From positions 1-24,865 of the forward strand of contig JBFKVA010000031.1 of NCBI GenBank assembly GCA_041635475.1: a stretch of DNA of 24,865 nt, written 5' to 3'. The translations under genes and the position numbers were made by a program. Position 1 is the first letter of the stretch; each line of letters opens with the position of its first letter. This stretch comes from GCA-020352575 sp041635475 (GTDB taxonomy: Bacteria > Actinomycetota > Acidimicrobiia > Spongiisociales > JAENVV01). This document shows, piece after piece, positions 14,219 to 21,795 of the stretch. Below the pieces are notes generated by a model. It saw nothing but the letters and a program-made list of their open reading frames with translations, was not told the origin of the DNA and did not search any database.

Positions 14219-15568
14219 TTACGAGGCCGCCGCGGTCCGGTTCCTGCCGGCGCGCTTGGCCTCGTACAAGGCCAGGTCGGCCCTTTCGACGAGGTCCATC
14301 TCCCCCTCCACCGCCAGGTGGGCGGTCGAACCGAACCCGGTGCTCACGGTCACCCCCAGATTGCGGTTGCCCGACTCGATGACCGTGGACTCGACCAGCC
14401 TCCGTATCCGTTCGGCGATCCCGGACGAGTCGTCGTAGCCGGCCCCCGGAAGCACCGCCAGGAGTTCCTCCCCGCCGTAGCGGAGGAGGATGTCGCCCTC
14501 GCGCAGCGCCGCCCGGGCTTCGCCGGCGACCGCCTTGAGCATCGCGTCGCCGACCACGTGGCCATGGGTGTCGTTGAATCGCTTGAAGTGATCGATGTCG
14601 ATCATGACGACGCCCAGCGGATGGCCGGATCGGACCGACCTGACGTACTCCTCGTGGAGACGGCCGAGGCCGAAACGTCGGTTGAAGAGCCCGGTCAGGG
14701 GATCGAGGGCGGCCAGGCGCTGGATGTTCCGGTGGGTGAGGGCGTTGGACAGCGCCACCGCGAACGTCCCCATGAGGATCGGGGCCAGGGCAATCGTCGC
14801 CGGCGCCGGGGGCGAGGCGTACGCCAGGACCACGGCCCCGATCGCGGCCGACTGGACGTGGAGCGGATACACCGAGACGGCTTTCGGCCTCACCCGGGCC
14901 ACGCCGGCGTCGATCACGAACCCCTCCGCGAACGAGAAGTGCTCGGGTTCGAGCGTGTTCAAGGCTTTCCGGACGAGGTCGCTTCCCAGGACGTGGTCGG
15001 GCTCCTCGAGCGCATGGCTGGCAAGGAGCCCGAACTCACCTTCGGCGTACCCGATCACGGCCATGGCGGTCGCCCCCAAGTCGCGGCGGAAGTGGATGAG
15101 GGCAGCCGCTGCCAGGTCCGCCACTTCGAGTTCGGACGACATCGCCTGGGTGAAGGACGAGAGGCGCTCCTGGACCTCGTGGCTGTCGGCGAGGGCAACA
15201 ATGAGACGATTGAAGGCCCCCGCCGCCTCCCCGAACTCGTCGTCGGAGCTGTCGGGGAGTGAGCACGTCGCCGGGTCGCACTTGCTCCAGTCCCCCGTAT
15301 AGGTGGCTTCGGTGACGCCCTCCTCCACCTGGGTCATCCGGCTGGCCAGGAGCCTCAGCTTTGGTCGAACCAGCATCCGGGCGAGGAGGATGTTCACGCC
15401 GCCGACGACCATCCCGGCGAGGGTCGTGAAAAGGAAGAAGAGGGGGCTCATCGCCACTTCGGAAGAGACCCCGACCGATCGCACCGCGAACGGGAACACG
15501 ATCCCGATGGCGATGCCGAAACCGAGCATGGCGACCGCCAGGCGTACGAATGCGTTCCTCGACCTCAC
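14219..15568 (-). CDS. Membrane GAF-GGDEF diguanylate cyclase
   Basis: The protein has 449 residues. Two hydrophobic segments (about 8-30 and 42-66) are followed by a HAMP-like linker, a GAF-like domain (about 135-280) and a GGDEF domain. The active site GGEEL is at 365-369 with the inhibitory RxxD site REGD at 356-359, exactly five residues upstream. It should make cyclic di-GMP with product inhibition. The short loop before the second membrane segment leaves almost no periplasmic sensor. The linker holds an odd Cys pair (CDPATC, 97-102). The start is GTG with AAGGAGG 6 bases upstream, one of the strongest ribosome sites here. It may be the last gene of the recR-glycosyltransferase transcript, 59 bases upstream. 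Confidence 0.93.
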   Translation of the reverse strand: MRSRNAFVRLAVAMLGFGIAIGIVFPFAVRSVGVSSEVAMSPLFFLFTTLAGMVVGGVNILLARMLVRPKLRLLASRMTQVEEGVTEATYTGDWSKCDPATCSLPDSSDDEFGEAAGAFNRLIVALADSHEVQERLSSFTQAMSSELEVADLAAAALIHFRRDLGATAMAVIGYAEGEFGLLASHALEEPDHVLGSDLVRKALNTLEPEHFSFAEGFVIDAGVARVRPKAVSVYPLHVQSAAIGAVVLAYASPPAPATIALAPILMGTFAVALSNALTHRNIQRLAALDPLTGLFNRRFGLGRLHEEYVRSVRSGHPLGVVMIDIDHFKRFNDTHGHVVGDAMLKAVAGEARAALREGDILLRYGGEELLAVLPGAGYDDSSGIAERIRRLVESTVIESGNRNLGVTVSTGFGSTAHLAVEGEMDLVERADLALYEAKRAGRNRTAAAS

Positions 15569-15627
15569 CCGGCGCCTCCTTGAAACGGCGTCATGTCAAT
15601 GATCGGACCGAGTGCGGGCGCCTTGAG

Positions 15628-16722
15628 CTATTGGTGCTCTGACCGGATGGCGGCCAGGCGCTCGTCGTAGGTTGGCGCAATCGCCTCCCATCGATACCGC
15701 TGGACGGCGTCACGGGCCCCAAGGCCGGTCATCCGGGCGGTGGCGGGGTCGAGAAGCGCAGCCCGCAGCAGCCGTGCGAGGTGCTTCGGCGACCGGTGGA
15801 GAACCGCGGCGTGGAGGTCGACTGGGAACACTTCCGGGTACGACAGCCGAGCCGGCATGAGCGGAAGTGCGCCCGACCCGGCCGCCTCCACCATCGACAC
15901 CCCGAAGAACTCCTGGCGAGCGGTGGAGATGGCGACGGTCGCCTCGGACAGGAGTCGAACGTACGTCGGCCGCTCGGCGTACCCGTACTGCACCATCCGG
16001 GCGTCGTACCGCCTCCGGGCCTCTTCGAACTCCCCCGGGACGTTCCGGAAGTTCTCCCCGCACAGGGCCAGCCTCCAGTCGAGGTCGGCCACCGCGTCGA
16101 GGGCGACCAACATCTCATCAGGTGCCTTGTCGTACTCCCACCGGTGGTTCCAGATGATGAGCGGCGGGTCGGTCTTGTCCGGGGCCGGGAAGTCCGTCAT
16201 CTCCACGCCGACCGGGACCACCTCCATCCTCTCGATGGTGGCCGGGAGGTGGTCGGTGTGCCGGTGGTCGGGGAATCGGCGCAACAGGACGGCGAGTTCC
16301 TCGAGGACACAATCCCGGTGGAAAGCGCTGTTCCACCACACCGCGTCGGCCCCTTCCATCGACTGCCAATTCATGAAGGCGTAGGTGAGGTCGTCGGCCG
16401 AGCCGTGGGCGAGCGGGTACGTGAGTTGGTTCTCGTGCATGTACAGCACGGCCGCCGGGTTGCCCAGGTCCCTGCGGGCCCGACCGAGGAACCCGGGGAG
16501 GTCGAGCATGTCGGTGGCCATGATGACGTCCGGTTCGCCCACGCGGCGGGCCAGGGCGACCGCTTCCAGCGCAAGCGTGAGGGAGCTGCCGAACATCCGC
16601 CACTTCCAGAACCGGGCCTCGAGGGTCAGGAGGTGCACCTCGTGGGAAGAGTGGGTGGCGAACCCCTCGGCCCAGGCGGCATGGGACCCTCCGTGGTAGG
16701 GGGAGATGACGAAGACCCTCAT
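15628..16722 (-). CDS. DUF3524 glycosyltransferase, tRNA-queuosine alpha-mannosyltransferase (QTMAN/GTDC1)-like
   Basis: The protein has 364 residues with a GT-B fold. The N-terminal half is the DUF3524 domain with its signatures YHGGSHAAWAEGF (9-21), LTLEARFWKWRM (32-43), ATDMLDLPGFLGRAR and YMHENQLTYPL. The C-terminal half has IWNHRWEYDK and STARQEFFGVSMVEAAGSG, the nucleotide-sugar-binding part. The animal member GTDC1 was shown to mannosylate queuosine in tRNA-Asp; the bacterial substrate is an inference. No queuosine biosynthesis gene is in this window, and the neighbours are recR and a diguanylate cyclase. ATG 16722 overlaps the stop of a 24-codon ORF in an ATGA junction and has no ribosome site of its own. 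Confidence 0.85.
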   Translation of the reverse strand: MRVFVISPYHGGSHAAWAEGFATHSSHEVHLLTLEARFWKWRMFGSSLTLALEAVALARRVGEPDVIMATDMLDLPGFLGRARRDLGNPAAVLYMHENQLTYPLAHGSADDLTYAFMNWQSMEGADAVWWNSAFHRDCVLEELAVLLRRFPDHRHTDHLPATIERMEVVPVGVEMTDFPAPDKTDPPLIIWNHRWEYDKAPDEMLVALDAVADLDWRLALCGENFRNVPGEFEEARRRYDARMVQYGYAERPTYVRLLSEATVAISTARQEFFGVSMVEAAGSGALPLMPARLSYPEVFPVDLHAAVLHRSPKHLARLLRAALLDPATARMTGLGARDAVQRYRWEAIAPTYDERLAAIRSEHQ

Positions 16723-16793
16723 CGGGAGGAGTCAAGGCTCACGCGTCGGGGGTCGAGCACGTTGGTCCGGACGCGGGCTTCGGCGAGGCTCAT
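16719..16793 (-). CDS. 24-codon micro-ORF linking recR to the glycosyltransferase
   Basis: It begins MSLAEARVR and ends SLDSSR. Its ATG (16793-16791) overlaps the recR stop as ATGA, and its TGA (16721-16719) overlaps the glycosyltransferase ATG as ATGA. The 67 bases between the two large genes are thus read through without a gap. I do not recognise the peptide. The most economical reading is a coupling ORF that carries ribosomes from recR into the next gene, which lacks a Shine-Dalgarno site. Chance is not excluded for so short a frame. Confidence 0.45.
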   Translation of the reverse strand: MSLAEARVRTNVLDPRRVSLDSSR

Positions 16794-17392
16794 CCCGTGG
16801 CTATGTCCTGGCGGCCCAGGAGCGCCCGCCCCAGCGTGATCTCGTCGGCGTAGTCGAGGTCCCCGCCCACGGGGAGCCCCGAGGCGAGCCGTGTGAGCCG
16901 CAGCCCGTCCCGCCGGAGGTCCCGGGCGATGTACATGGCGGTCGTGTCGCCCTCGAGGGTCGGGTTGGTGGCGAGGATCACCTCGGTCACGCCCTCATCG
17001 ACGATCCGCTGGCGCAACTCCCGTACTCGAAGGTGCTCGGCCAGGATCCCCTCGATCGGCGAGATGTGGCCACCGAGTACGTGATAGCGCCCTCGGAACT
17101 CGGCCGTCTTCTCGATGACGACGATGTCCTGGGCTCGTTCGACGACACACAGGACGGTGGGATCGCGACGCGGGTCCCGACAGATGCTGCACTCCACGTC
17201 GGCGGCCACGTTGAAACAGCGGGAGCACAGCCGGACCTGCTCGCGCATCTCGGTGATCGCCTTGGCCAGGCGCCGGGCATCGACCTCATCGACGTTGAGG
17301 AGGTGGAACGCCAGTCGTTGGGCGCTCTTGGCGCCGACACCCGGAAGTCGGGCCAGCTCGTCGATGAGCCGTTGGACGGGGCCTTCGAACAT
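16790..17392 (-). CDS. recR: Recombination mediator RecR
   Basis: The protein has 200 residues. It has an N-terminal helix-hairpin-helix (LARLPGVGAKSAQRLAFHLL) and a zinc finger with Cys56, Cys59, Cys68 and Cys71. A Toprim domain follows (VVERAQDIVVIEKTAEFRG to ILATNPTLEGDTTAMYIAR), with the C-terminal RLASGLPVGGDLDYADEITLGRAL. With RecO/RecF it loads RecA on SSB-coated single-stranded DNA. ATG 17392 overlaps the ybaB stop by one base. The dnaX-ybaB-recR order is widely conserved. Confidence 0.97.
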   Translation of the reverse strand: MFEGPVQRLIDELARLPGVGAKSAQRLAFHLLNVDEVDARRLAKAITEMREQVRLCSRCFNVAADVECSICRDPRRDPTVLCVVERAQDIVVIEKTAEFRGRYHVLGGHISPIEGILAEHLRVRELRQRIVDEGVTEVILATNPTLEGDTTAMYIARDLRRDGLRLTRLASGLPVGGDLDYADEITLGRALLGRQDIATG

Positions 17393-17718
17393 CAGCCGAG
17401 GATTCCCCCGAGGTCCATCCCCCCGGCCAGTCCCCCGATCTGGTCGTTGGCGGCCTGGCCGGCGACGTCGAGAGCGGCGTTGATGGCCGCTGTGACGAGG
17501 TCGCCCAGCATCTCCGGGTCGGAGGGATCGATGACCTCGGGGGAGATGTCGACCGAGACCACCCTGCCCGAGCCGAGCACGACCGCCTTCACCACGCCTC
17601 CCCCGGCCGAGCCCTCGAAGGTCTGCTGGGCGAGGTCGGCCTGGGCCGACTGGAGTTGTGCCTGCATCTGCTGTGCCTGCTGCATGAGCGCCTGCAGGTC
17701 TTGTGGACGCATTCCCAT
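17392..17718 (-). CDS. ybaB: YbaB/EbfC nucleoid-associated protein
   Basis: The protein has 108 residues. The Gln/Met-rich N-terminal helix (LQALMQQAQQMQAQLQSAQADL) is followed by the compact beta domain FEGSAGGGVVKAVVLGSGRVVSVDISPEV and a glycine-rich tail, the standard YbaB pattern. It binds DNA as a dimer and helps organise the nucleoid. ATG 17718 follows TACCCT by 8 bases and so is probably leaderless; ATG 17712 two codons later is an alternative. The region directly upstream is the heptamer repeat array, which separates it from dnaX. Confidence 0.95.
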   Translation of the reverse strand: MGMRPQDLQALMQQAQQMQAQLQSAQADLAQQTFEGSAGGGVVKAVVLGSGRVVSVDISPEVIDPSDPEMLGDLVTAAINAALDVAGQAANDQIGGLAGGMDLGGILG

Positions 17719-17726
17719 GGAGCGGC

Positions 17727-17732
17727 AGGGTA
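17727..17732 (-). promoter_or_regulatory. -10 box TACCCT, 8 bases before ybaB
   Basis: This has the leaderless arrangement. It suggests that ybaB-recR has its own promoter below the repeat array and does not depend on dnaX read-through. Confidence 0.5.
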
Positions 17733-17738
17733 GCCCCC

Positions 17739-17872
17739 GACGAGCGTCAAGAGACGAGAGACAAGAGACGAGAGGGAGAGGCGCTCGCTCCTCTCGACGC
17801 TTGACTCTCGCCGCTTGACGCTCGACTCTCGACGCTTGACTCTTCTTCTCGACGCTCGACTCTCGACGCCTC
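17739..17872. repeat. Heptameric repeat array forming a long inverted repeat between dnaX and ybaB
   Basis: A 36-base left arm (17739-17774) and a 36-base right arm (17791-17826) are complementary at 30 of 36 positions around a 16-base loop. The right arm continues as further 7-base units to 17872. Units are variants of GACKCTY (GACGCTT, GACTCTC, GACGCTC) and of the complement GAGAGAC/AAGAGAC. Composition differs sharply from the flanking coding DNA. It occupies almost the whole dnaX-ybaB gap. Confidence 0.75.
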
Positions 17873-17873
17873 C

Positions 17874-19595
17874 CTAGTACTCGACGTCGTCGATGACGTG
17901 GGCGCCCAGCTCGTCCTGCAGGAGTGCCGTGATGTCGTCCGGTGGGGCTGTCGCCAATCGGTCCTTGTCCGGCAACTCGTCTTCCTCGAGGGGGAGGGTC
18001 CCGACCCCTCCCTCGTCCGGGCGCGCCGCGAACCCGATGCCGAGCCGCACCCCGAGGAGCCGTTCGAGTTCGGCGGCCACCGACTGCCCCACCGAGTCGT
18101 CGGACCGGAGGCGATCGAGGTGGAAACCCATGTGGTCCGGCAGCCAGAACTCGAGCACGCCGTCGACGATCCTCCCGGGTGACGCCTCGCGCAGGAGCCC
18201 GAGGCGCCGGGGGCCGAGCCCCCCTCGCAGCGTTCCGAACGCCTGCGGCCACACCCTCTCCACGTCGGCGATGGTGATGTCACTCGGGTCGGCCTGGCCT
18301 CCGGCGGCGGCGTCCCTGGCGGCCGGGGTGGCGGGCTCGGGCTCGGGATCGGGCTCCGCCGGGGGCGGGGTGGCGGGCGCCGGCGTGGTGGCCGTCGTCT
18401 GCGTGGCTGGGGTCTCGGCCGGCGGCACAGGCGCAGGCGCCGCCCGCAGGGTCCGCTCCACGGCGTCCATGCGCTGGCGGAGGGCACCCACGTCGTCGCC
18501 GAGTTCCGGACGCACGAGCTTGAGGAGCGTGAGTTCGACCATGAGGCGCTCTTCGCGGCCCTCGCGGATGCGGATGAGCCCTTCCCCCAACTCGTCGATC
18601 GCCCGCAGGACCGCGCTCATCGGCACGATCGAGGCGAGTTGTCGCCAGTCCTCGATCACCTCGGCGGGTTCGTCGACGATCGTGCTCACGTCGTTGGTGT
18701 AGCTGGTCAGGAACACACCGCGGAAGAACGCGATCGCTTCCGCGAAGAAGCGCCGCAGGTCGACGCCTTCGGCGTCCAGCTCCTGGACGAGGGTGAGCAC
18801 CGCACCGGCGTCGGCCTGGTCGATGGCCCGGGCCAGGCGTGGGAACGTCTCGGAGTCGGCGAGGCCGAGCGCGGTCCGCACGCCGGCCACGTCGACCGTG
18901 CCTTCGCCGAGTGCGGCCACCTGCTCGAGGAGCGAGAGAGAGTCACGGGCTGAGCCCTTGGCATGGCGGGCGATGGCCACGAGGCCCTCCCGGGCCGCGG
19001 TGTGCCCCTCCGCCGCCGAGATGCGTTCGAGGTGATCGACGATCGACACGAGGGAGATCGGGTGGAAGTCGAACCGCTGCGTCCTGCTGCGGATCGTATC
19101 GAGAAGGCGATACGGCTCGGTCGTCGCCAGGACGAAATGGACGTGGGAAGGGGGCTCCTCGAGGGTCTTGAGGAGTGCGTTGGCCGCCGCCTTGGAGAGC
19201 ATGTGGGCCTCGTCGAGGATGAAGACCCGCCGGCCACCGCCTACGGAGGCCACCGTCGTCACGCTCACGTTGAGGTCACGGATGTCGTCGACGGAGTTGT
19301 GGGATGCCGCGTCCATCTCGATGACGTCGAACGAGGTGCCGGTGGTGATGGACACGCACGACGGGCAGACGTCGCACGGTTCGCCCTCGGGCTCCCGGTC
19401 GGGGCAGTTGAGCGCCTTGGCGAAGATCCGGGCGGTCGTGGTCTTGCCGGTGCCCCGCGGGCCGGTGAAGAGGTAGGCATGGGCGACGTGGCCGGCGGCG
19501 ATCTCGCGGCTGAGGGTCGAGGTGACGTGTTGCTGGCCGACGACGTCCTCGAAGCGCTGGGGGCGGTACTTGCGATAGAGGGCCTGGTACTCCAC
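17874..19595 (-). CDS. dnaX: DNA polymerase III gamma/tau subunit
   Basis: The protein has 573 residues and is the clamp-loader ATPase. Walker A is GPRGTGKTT near residue 46, the zinc-binding Cys are in NCPDREPEGEPCDVCPSC, FILDEAHML is Walker B, and TIRSRTQRF holds the SRC-type arginine-finger region. A Pro/Ala/Thr-rich linker (about 385-430) is followed by a tau-like C-terminal domain. I see no A-rich slippery heptamer, so a frameshifted gamma form is not supported. The GTG start follows TAGCCT by 6 bases and an alternative ATG is lacking; the next ATG would remove the conserved ALYRKYRPQRF. Confidence 0.96.
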   Translation of the reverse strand: MEYQALYRKYRPQRFEDVVGQQHVTSTLSREIAAGHVAHAYLFTGPRGTGKTTTARIFAKALNCPDREPEGEPCDVCPSCVSITTGTSFDVIEMDAASHNSVDDIRDLNVSVTTVASVGGGRRVFILDEAHMLSKAAANALLKTLEEPPSHVHFVLATTEPYRLLDTIRSRTQRFDFHPISLVSIVDHLERISAAEGHTAAREGLVAIARHAKGSARDSLSLLEQVAALGEGTVDVAGVRTALGLADSETFPRLARAIDQADAGAVLTLVQELDAEGVDLRRFFAEAIAFFRGVFLTSYTNDVSTIVDEPAEVIEDWRQLASIVPMSAVLRAIDELGEGLIRIREGREERLMVELTLLKLVRPELGDDVGALRQRMDAVERTLRAAPAPVPPAETPATQTTATTPAPATPPPAEPDPEPEPATPAARDAAAGGQADPSDITIADVERVWPQAFGTLRGGLGPRRLGLLREASPGRIVDGVLEFWLPDHMGFHLDRLRSDDSVGQSVAAELERLLGVRLGIGFAARPDEGGVGTLPLEEDELPDKDRLATAPPDDITALLQDELGAHVIDDVEY

Positions 19596-19601
19596 CGGGC
19601 G

Positions 19602-19607
19602 AGGCTA
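19602..19607 (-). promoter_or_regulatory. -10 box TAGCCT, 6 bases before dnaX
   Basis: This has the leaderless arrangement with a GTG start. It sits in the 28-base gap after the HAD gene, giving dnaX its own promoter. Confidence 0.5.
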
Positions 19608-19623
19608 CCGAGGACCGGGCCGC

Positions 19624-20172
19624 TCAGGCGAGTCGGTCGACGAGGTCGAGGAACTCTGACCACGACTCCACCGTCTCGGTCCCCGGAATCTCGTGGTTCC
19701 AGGGCCGGGCGAACCGGACGACGACCGTGTCGGGCCGGCGGCGTCGCAGTTGGTAGAGCTGGTGGGGGGCGTCCTCGAGGTAGACGTCGGCCGGCACTTC
19801 GTGCTTTCGCTCGACGATGTGGACCTCGGTGACCGGGATCCCGTGCTCGGCGATCCAGGCGTGGGTGTCCGCGACGGCGAAGTCGGGCTTGGAGGTGACA
19901 ATGACAATCTCGTGGCCCCGGGCGACGAGCGTGTCCAGGGCGGGCAGCGCGTCGGGGAACGGGTCGAGGTGGCGAAACAGCGAAGACCCGTCGAGGTCCT
20001 CGGCCCACGCCCAGAACTCACCCATGTGGGCGAAGTGGGTGAGGCTGGGAATCACATCCCAGGCGTCGACCTCGGCGACCTCGAGCGATGTGCCGAACTC
20101 ACGGTTGTAGAACCTGATCCAGCCTTCGTTGAAGTTGGCGACGACCCCGTCGAGGTCGATGGCAAGCCGCAT
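19624..20172 (-). CDS. HAD-superfamily 5'-nucleotidase (NT5C-like)
   Basis: The protein has 182 residues. The N-terminal DLDGVVANF carries nucleophile Asp6 and Asp8. IVTSKPDF supplies the motif II Ser/Thr, and YLEDAPHQLYQL is the motif IV acidic region. The long cap insert between residues 15 and 75 (GWIRFYNREFG...WDVIP) is like the deoxyribonucleotidase NT5C family. It probably removes phosphate from (deoxy)nucleoside monophosphates; the substrate is not certain. ATG 20172 lies 6 bases after the nitroreductase stop, so the two are co-transcribed. Confidence 0.85.
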   Translation of the reverse strand: MRLAIDLDGVVANFNEGWIRFYNREFGTSLEVAEVDAWDVIPSLTHFAHMGEFWAWAEDLDGSSLFRHLDPFPDALPALDTLVARGHEIVIVTSKPDFAVADTHAWIAEHGIPVTEVHIVERKHEVPADVYLEDAPHQLYQLRRRRPDTVVVRFARPWNHEIPGTETVESWSEFLDLVDRLA

Positions 20173-20178
20173 CGACGG

Positions 20179-20829
20179 CTACGCCGTCTGCCAGAGAGGT
20201 TCGTCCGCCCTCCACGCCACCGGGTGACCCCACTGCTCGGCGTACGTGACGTGCTGAGCCGGGGCACGCTTCGCCACATCCCACCGTCCGAGCGGGTACC
20301 CGGCCGAGACCGCCGCCGACAGGCCCCATCCCTTGTCCTGGGGCACGCCGAGCACCTCGAACGTCTCGGACTGCTTGAAGATCCCCAGGATCGTCGTCAG
20401 GCACGTTCCCACGCCATGACCCCGGGCCGCCAGCATGAGGTTCCACACGGCCGGGTAGATGGAGGCGCCGGTCGGGTCGTTCCGGCTGAACGCCATCACC
20501 CACAATGGAACCTGCTCGAAGTTGTCAGCGAGCCACTGGGAGGACTTCATGACCCGCAGGGCACCGTCGTCGCCGGCCGCCTCCGCCGCTTCGCGTCGGC
20601 CCTTGTAGATGGTCTCCTGGAGCAGGCCGTACGCTTCCCGGTAGAGAGGTCCCAGCCGGGCGCGGACCCCGGGGTCGGTCACGGTCATCCACCGCCAGTT
20701 CTGGGTGTTTCCTCCCGAGGGGGCGCGAATGGCCGCGTCCATCATGGAGGCGACCACGTCCGCGGGGATCGGGTCCGGCTTCACGCGCCGCATGGCCCGC
20801 GTCGTGTAGAGAGCTTCGGTGAGATCCAT
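20179..20829 (-). CDS. Nitroreductase-family FMN oxidoreductase
   Basis: The protein has 216 residues. TTRAMRRVKPDPIP and AAIRAPSGGNTQNWRW are the FMN-binding N-terminal blocks of the family. SIYPAVWNLMLAARGHGVGTCLTT is the central FMN/dimer segment, and SAGYPLGRW is the C-terminal FMN contact. It uses NAD(P)H to reduce nitro compounds, quinones or other acceptors; the natural substrate is unknown. TAGGTT ends 7 bases before ATG 20829. It is divergent from the dienoyl-CoA-isomerase-like gene with 135 bases between. Confidence 0.9.
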   Translation of the reverse strand: MDLTEALYTTRAMRRVKPDPIPADVVASMMDAAIRAPSGGNTQNWRWMTVTDPGVRARLGPLYREAYGLLQETIYKGRREAAEAAGDDGALRVMKSSQWLADNFEQVPLWVMAFSRNDPTGASIYPAVWNLMLAARGHGVGTCLTTILGIFKQSETFEVLGVPQDKGWGLSAAVSAGYPLGRWDVAKRAPAQHVTYAEQWGHPVAWRADEPLWQTA

Positions 20830-20836
20830 GGGTGGC

Positions 20837-20842
20837 AACCTA
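20837..20842 (-). promoter_or_regulatory. -10 box TAGGTT, 7 bases before the nitroreductase
   Basis: This has the leaderless arrangement. A 6-6-6 inverted repeat, ATCCGA/TCGGAT (20849-20854 and 20861-20866), covers the spacer and -35 region and is a candidate operator. Confidence 0.5.
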
Positions 20843-20952
20843 GTGGCGATCCGATGGCAGTCGGATGTGGGGCGCACGCCACCACGCTGACGGCTCGGTC
20901 GGCTGGGGACCAAAGGACCCGTGACGGGTGACGTGGGCCTGCTCCCCCTCGG

Positions 20953-20958
20953 TAGGCT
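20953..20958 (+). promoter_or_regulatory. -10 box TAGGCT, 6 bases before the second crotonase
   Basis: This has the leaderless arrangement with ATG 20965. Hexamer and spacing are identical to the first crotonase gene at 3956. Confidence 0.55.
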
Positions 20959-20964
20959 CGGGCG

Positions 20965-21795
20965 ATGGAGTACACCGTCATCGAGGTCGAGCGGTCCGAT
21001 CACGTCGGCATGATCTGGCTCAACCGGCCGGAGAAGCTCAACGCCTTCAACCCCCCGATGTGGGAGGAGCTCCCGGCTGCGGTCCGAGCCCTGGACGACG
21101 ACCAGACGATCCGGGTGATCGTGGTGGCAGGCCGCGGCCGGTGCCTCACCGCCGGGCTCGACCTCATGGCCTACGGTCCGCTCATCGCCTCCGGCGGATC
21201 GCTGTCCGGGGGCGGCACCTCCGAGGCTGGGCGACGCCAGCAGCTCTATCGGGACATCGCGGCCATGCAGGAGACGATGTCGTGCCTCGCCGACACCGAC
21301 AAGCCAACCATCGCCGTTGCCCACGGGTGGTCGATCGGGGCGGGCATGGACCTGCTCACGGCGTGTGACATCCGCATCGCGGCCGCCGATGCGGTGTTCG
21401 GGGTGCGCGAAACGAAGATCGCCATGGCAGCCGACGTCGGGACCCTCCAGCGACTTCCCCGCATCATCCCGGCCGGCCTGGCAGCTGAGCTCATCTACAC
21501 CGGCAAGGACATCACGGCGGCCAGGGCCCTCGAGATCGGCCTCGTCAACGCCGTCCACCCCGACTTCGCAACCGCCCACGCCGCGGCGCTGGAACTGGCG
21601 GCCGAGATCGCCGCCAACTCGCCCCTGGCCGTCCAAGGGTCGAAGCATGTCGTGCGGGCCAATGACGGGCGCACGGTGGCCGAGGCCCTCGACTACGTGG
21701 CGTTGTGGAACTCCTCGTTCATCCACTCCAACGACCTCACGGAGGCCATCTCGGCCCACCTCGAGCGCCGGCCTCCTGAGTACAGGGGCGAGTGA
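20965..21795 (+). CDS. Delta(3,5)-delta(2,4)-dienoyl-CoA isomerase-like crotonase (ECH1 type)
   Basis: The protein has 276 residues. Asp129 (GMDLLTACDIR), Glu149 (FGVRETK) and Asp157 (AADVGTLQRLP) keep the exact 20- and 8-residue spacing of Asp176, Glu196 and Asp204 in rat ECH1. The block AADVGTLQRLPRII is almost that of ECH1. That enzyme shifts two double bonds so that unsaturated fatty acids with odd-numbered bonds can be degraded. GRCLTAGLDL and HGWSIGAGMD form the oxyanion hole. This is a far better functional match than for the first crotonase here. It is coupled to the downstream guanylyltransferase (TGATG), an unexpected partner. Confidence 0.88.
   Translation: MEYTVIEVERSDHVGMIWLNRPEKLNAFNPPMWEELPAAVRALDDDQTIRVIVVAGRGRCLTAGLDLMAYGPLIASGGSLSGGGTSEAGRRQQLYRDIAAMQETMSCLADTDKPTIAVAHGWSIGAGMDLLTACDIRIAAADAVFGVRETKIAMAADVGTLQRLPRIIPAGLAAELIYTGKDITAARALEIGLVNAVHPDFATAHAAALELAAEIAANSPLAVQGSKHVVRANDGRTVAEALDYVALWNSSFIHSNDLTEAISAHLERRPPEYRGE

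Noticed and set aside
15593..15598. Perfect TTGACA upstream of the diguanylate cyclase (minus strand).
   Set aside because: No -10-like hexamer lies 16-19 bases downstream; that position holds GGCGCC inside the ribosome-site region.
17739..17872. CRISPR array.
   Set aside because: Units are 7 bases with no spacers, and no cas gene is present.
17874..19595. Programmed frameshift producing a short gamma subunit from dnaX.
   Set aside because: I found no A-rich slippery heptamer with a following hairpin; the frame runs intact to the end.
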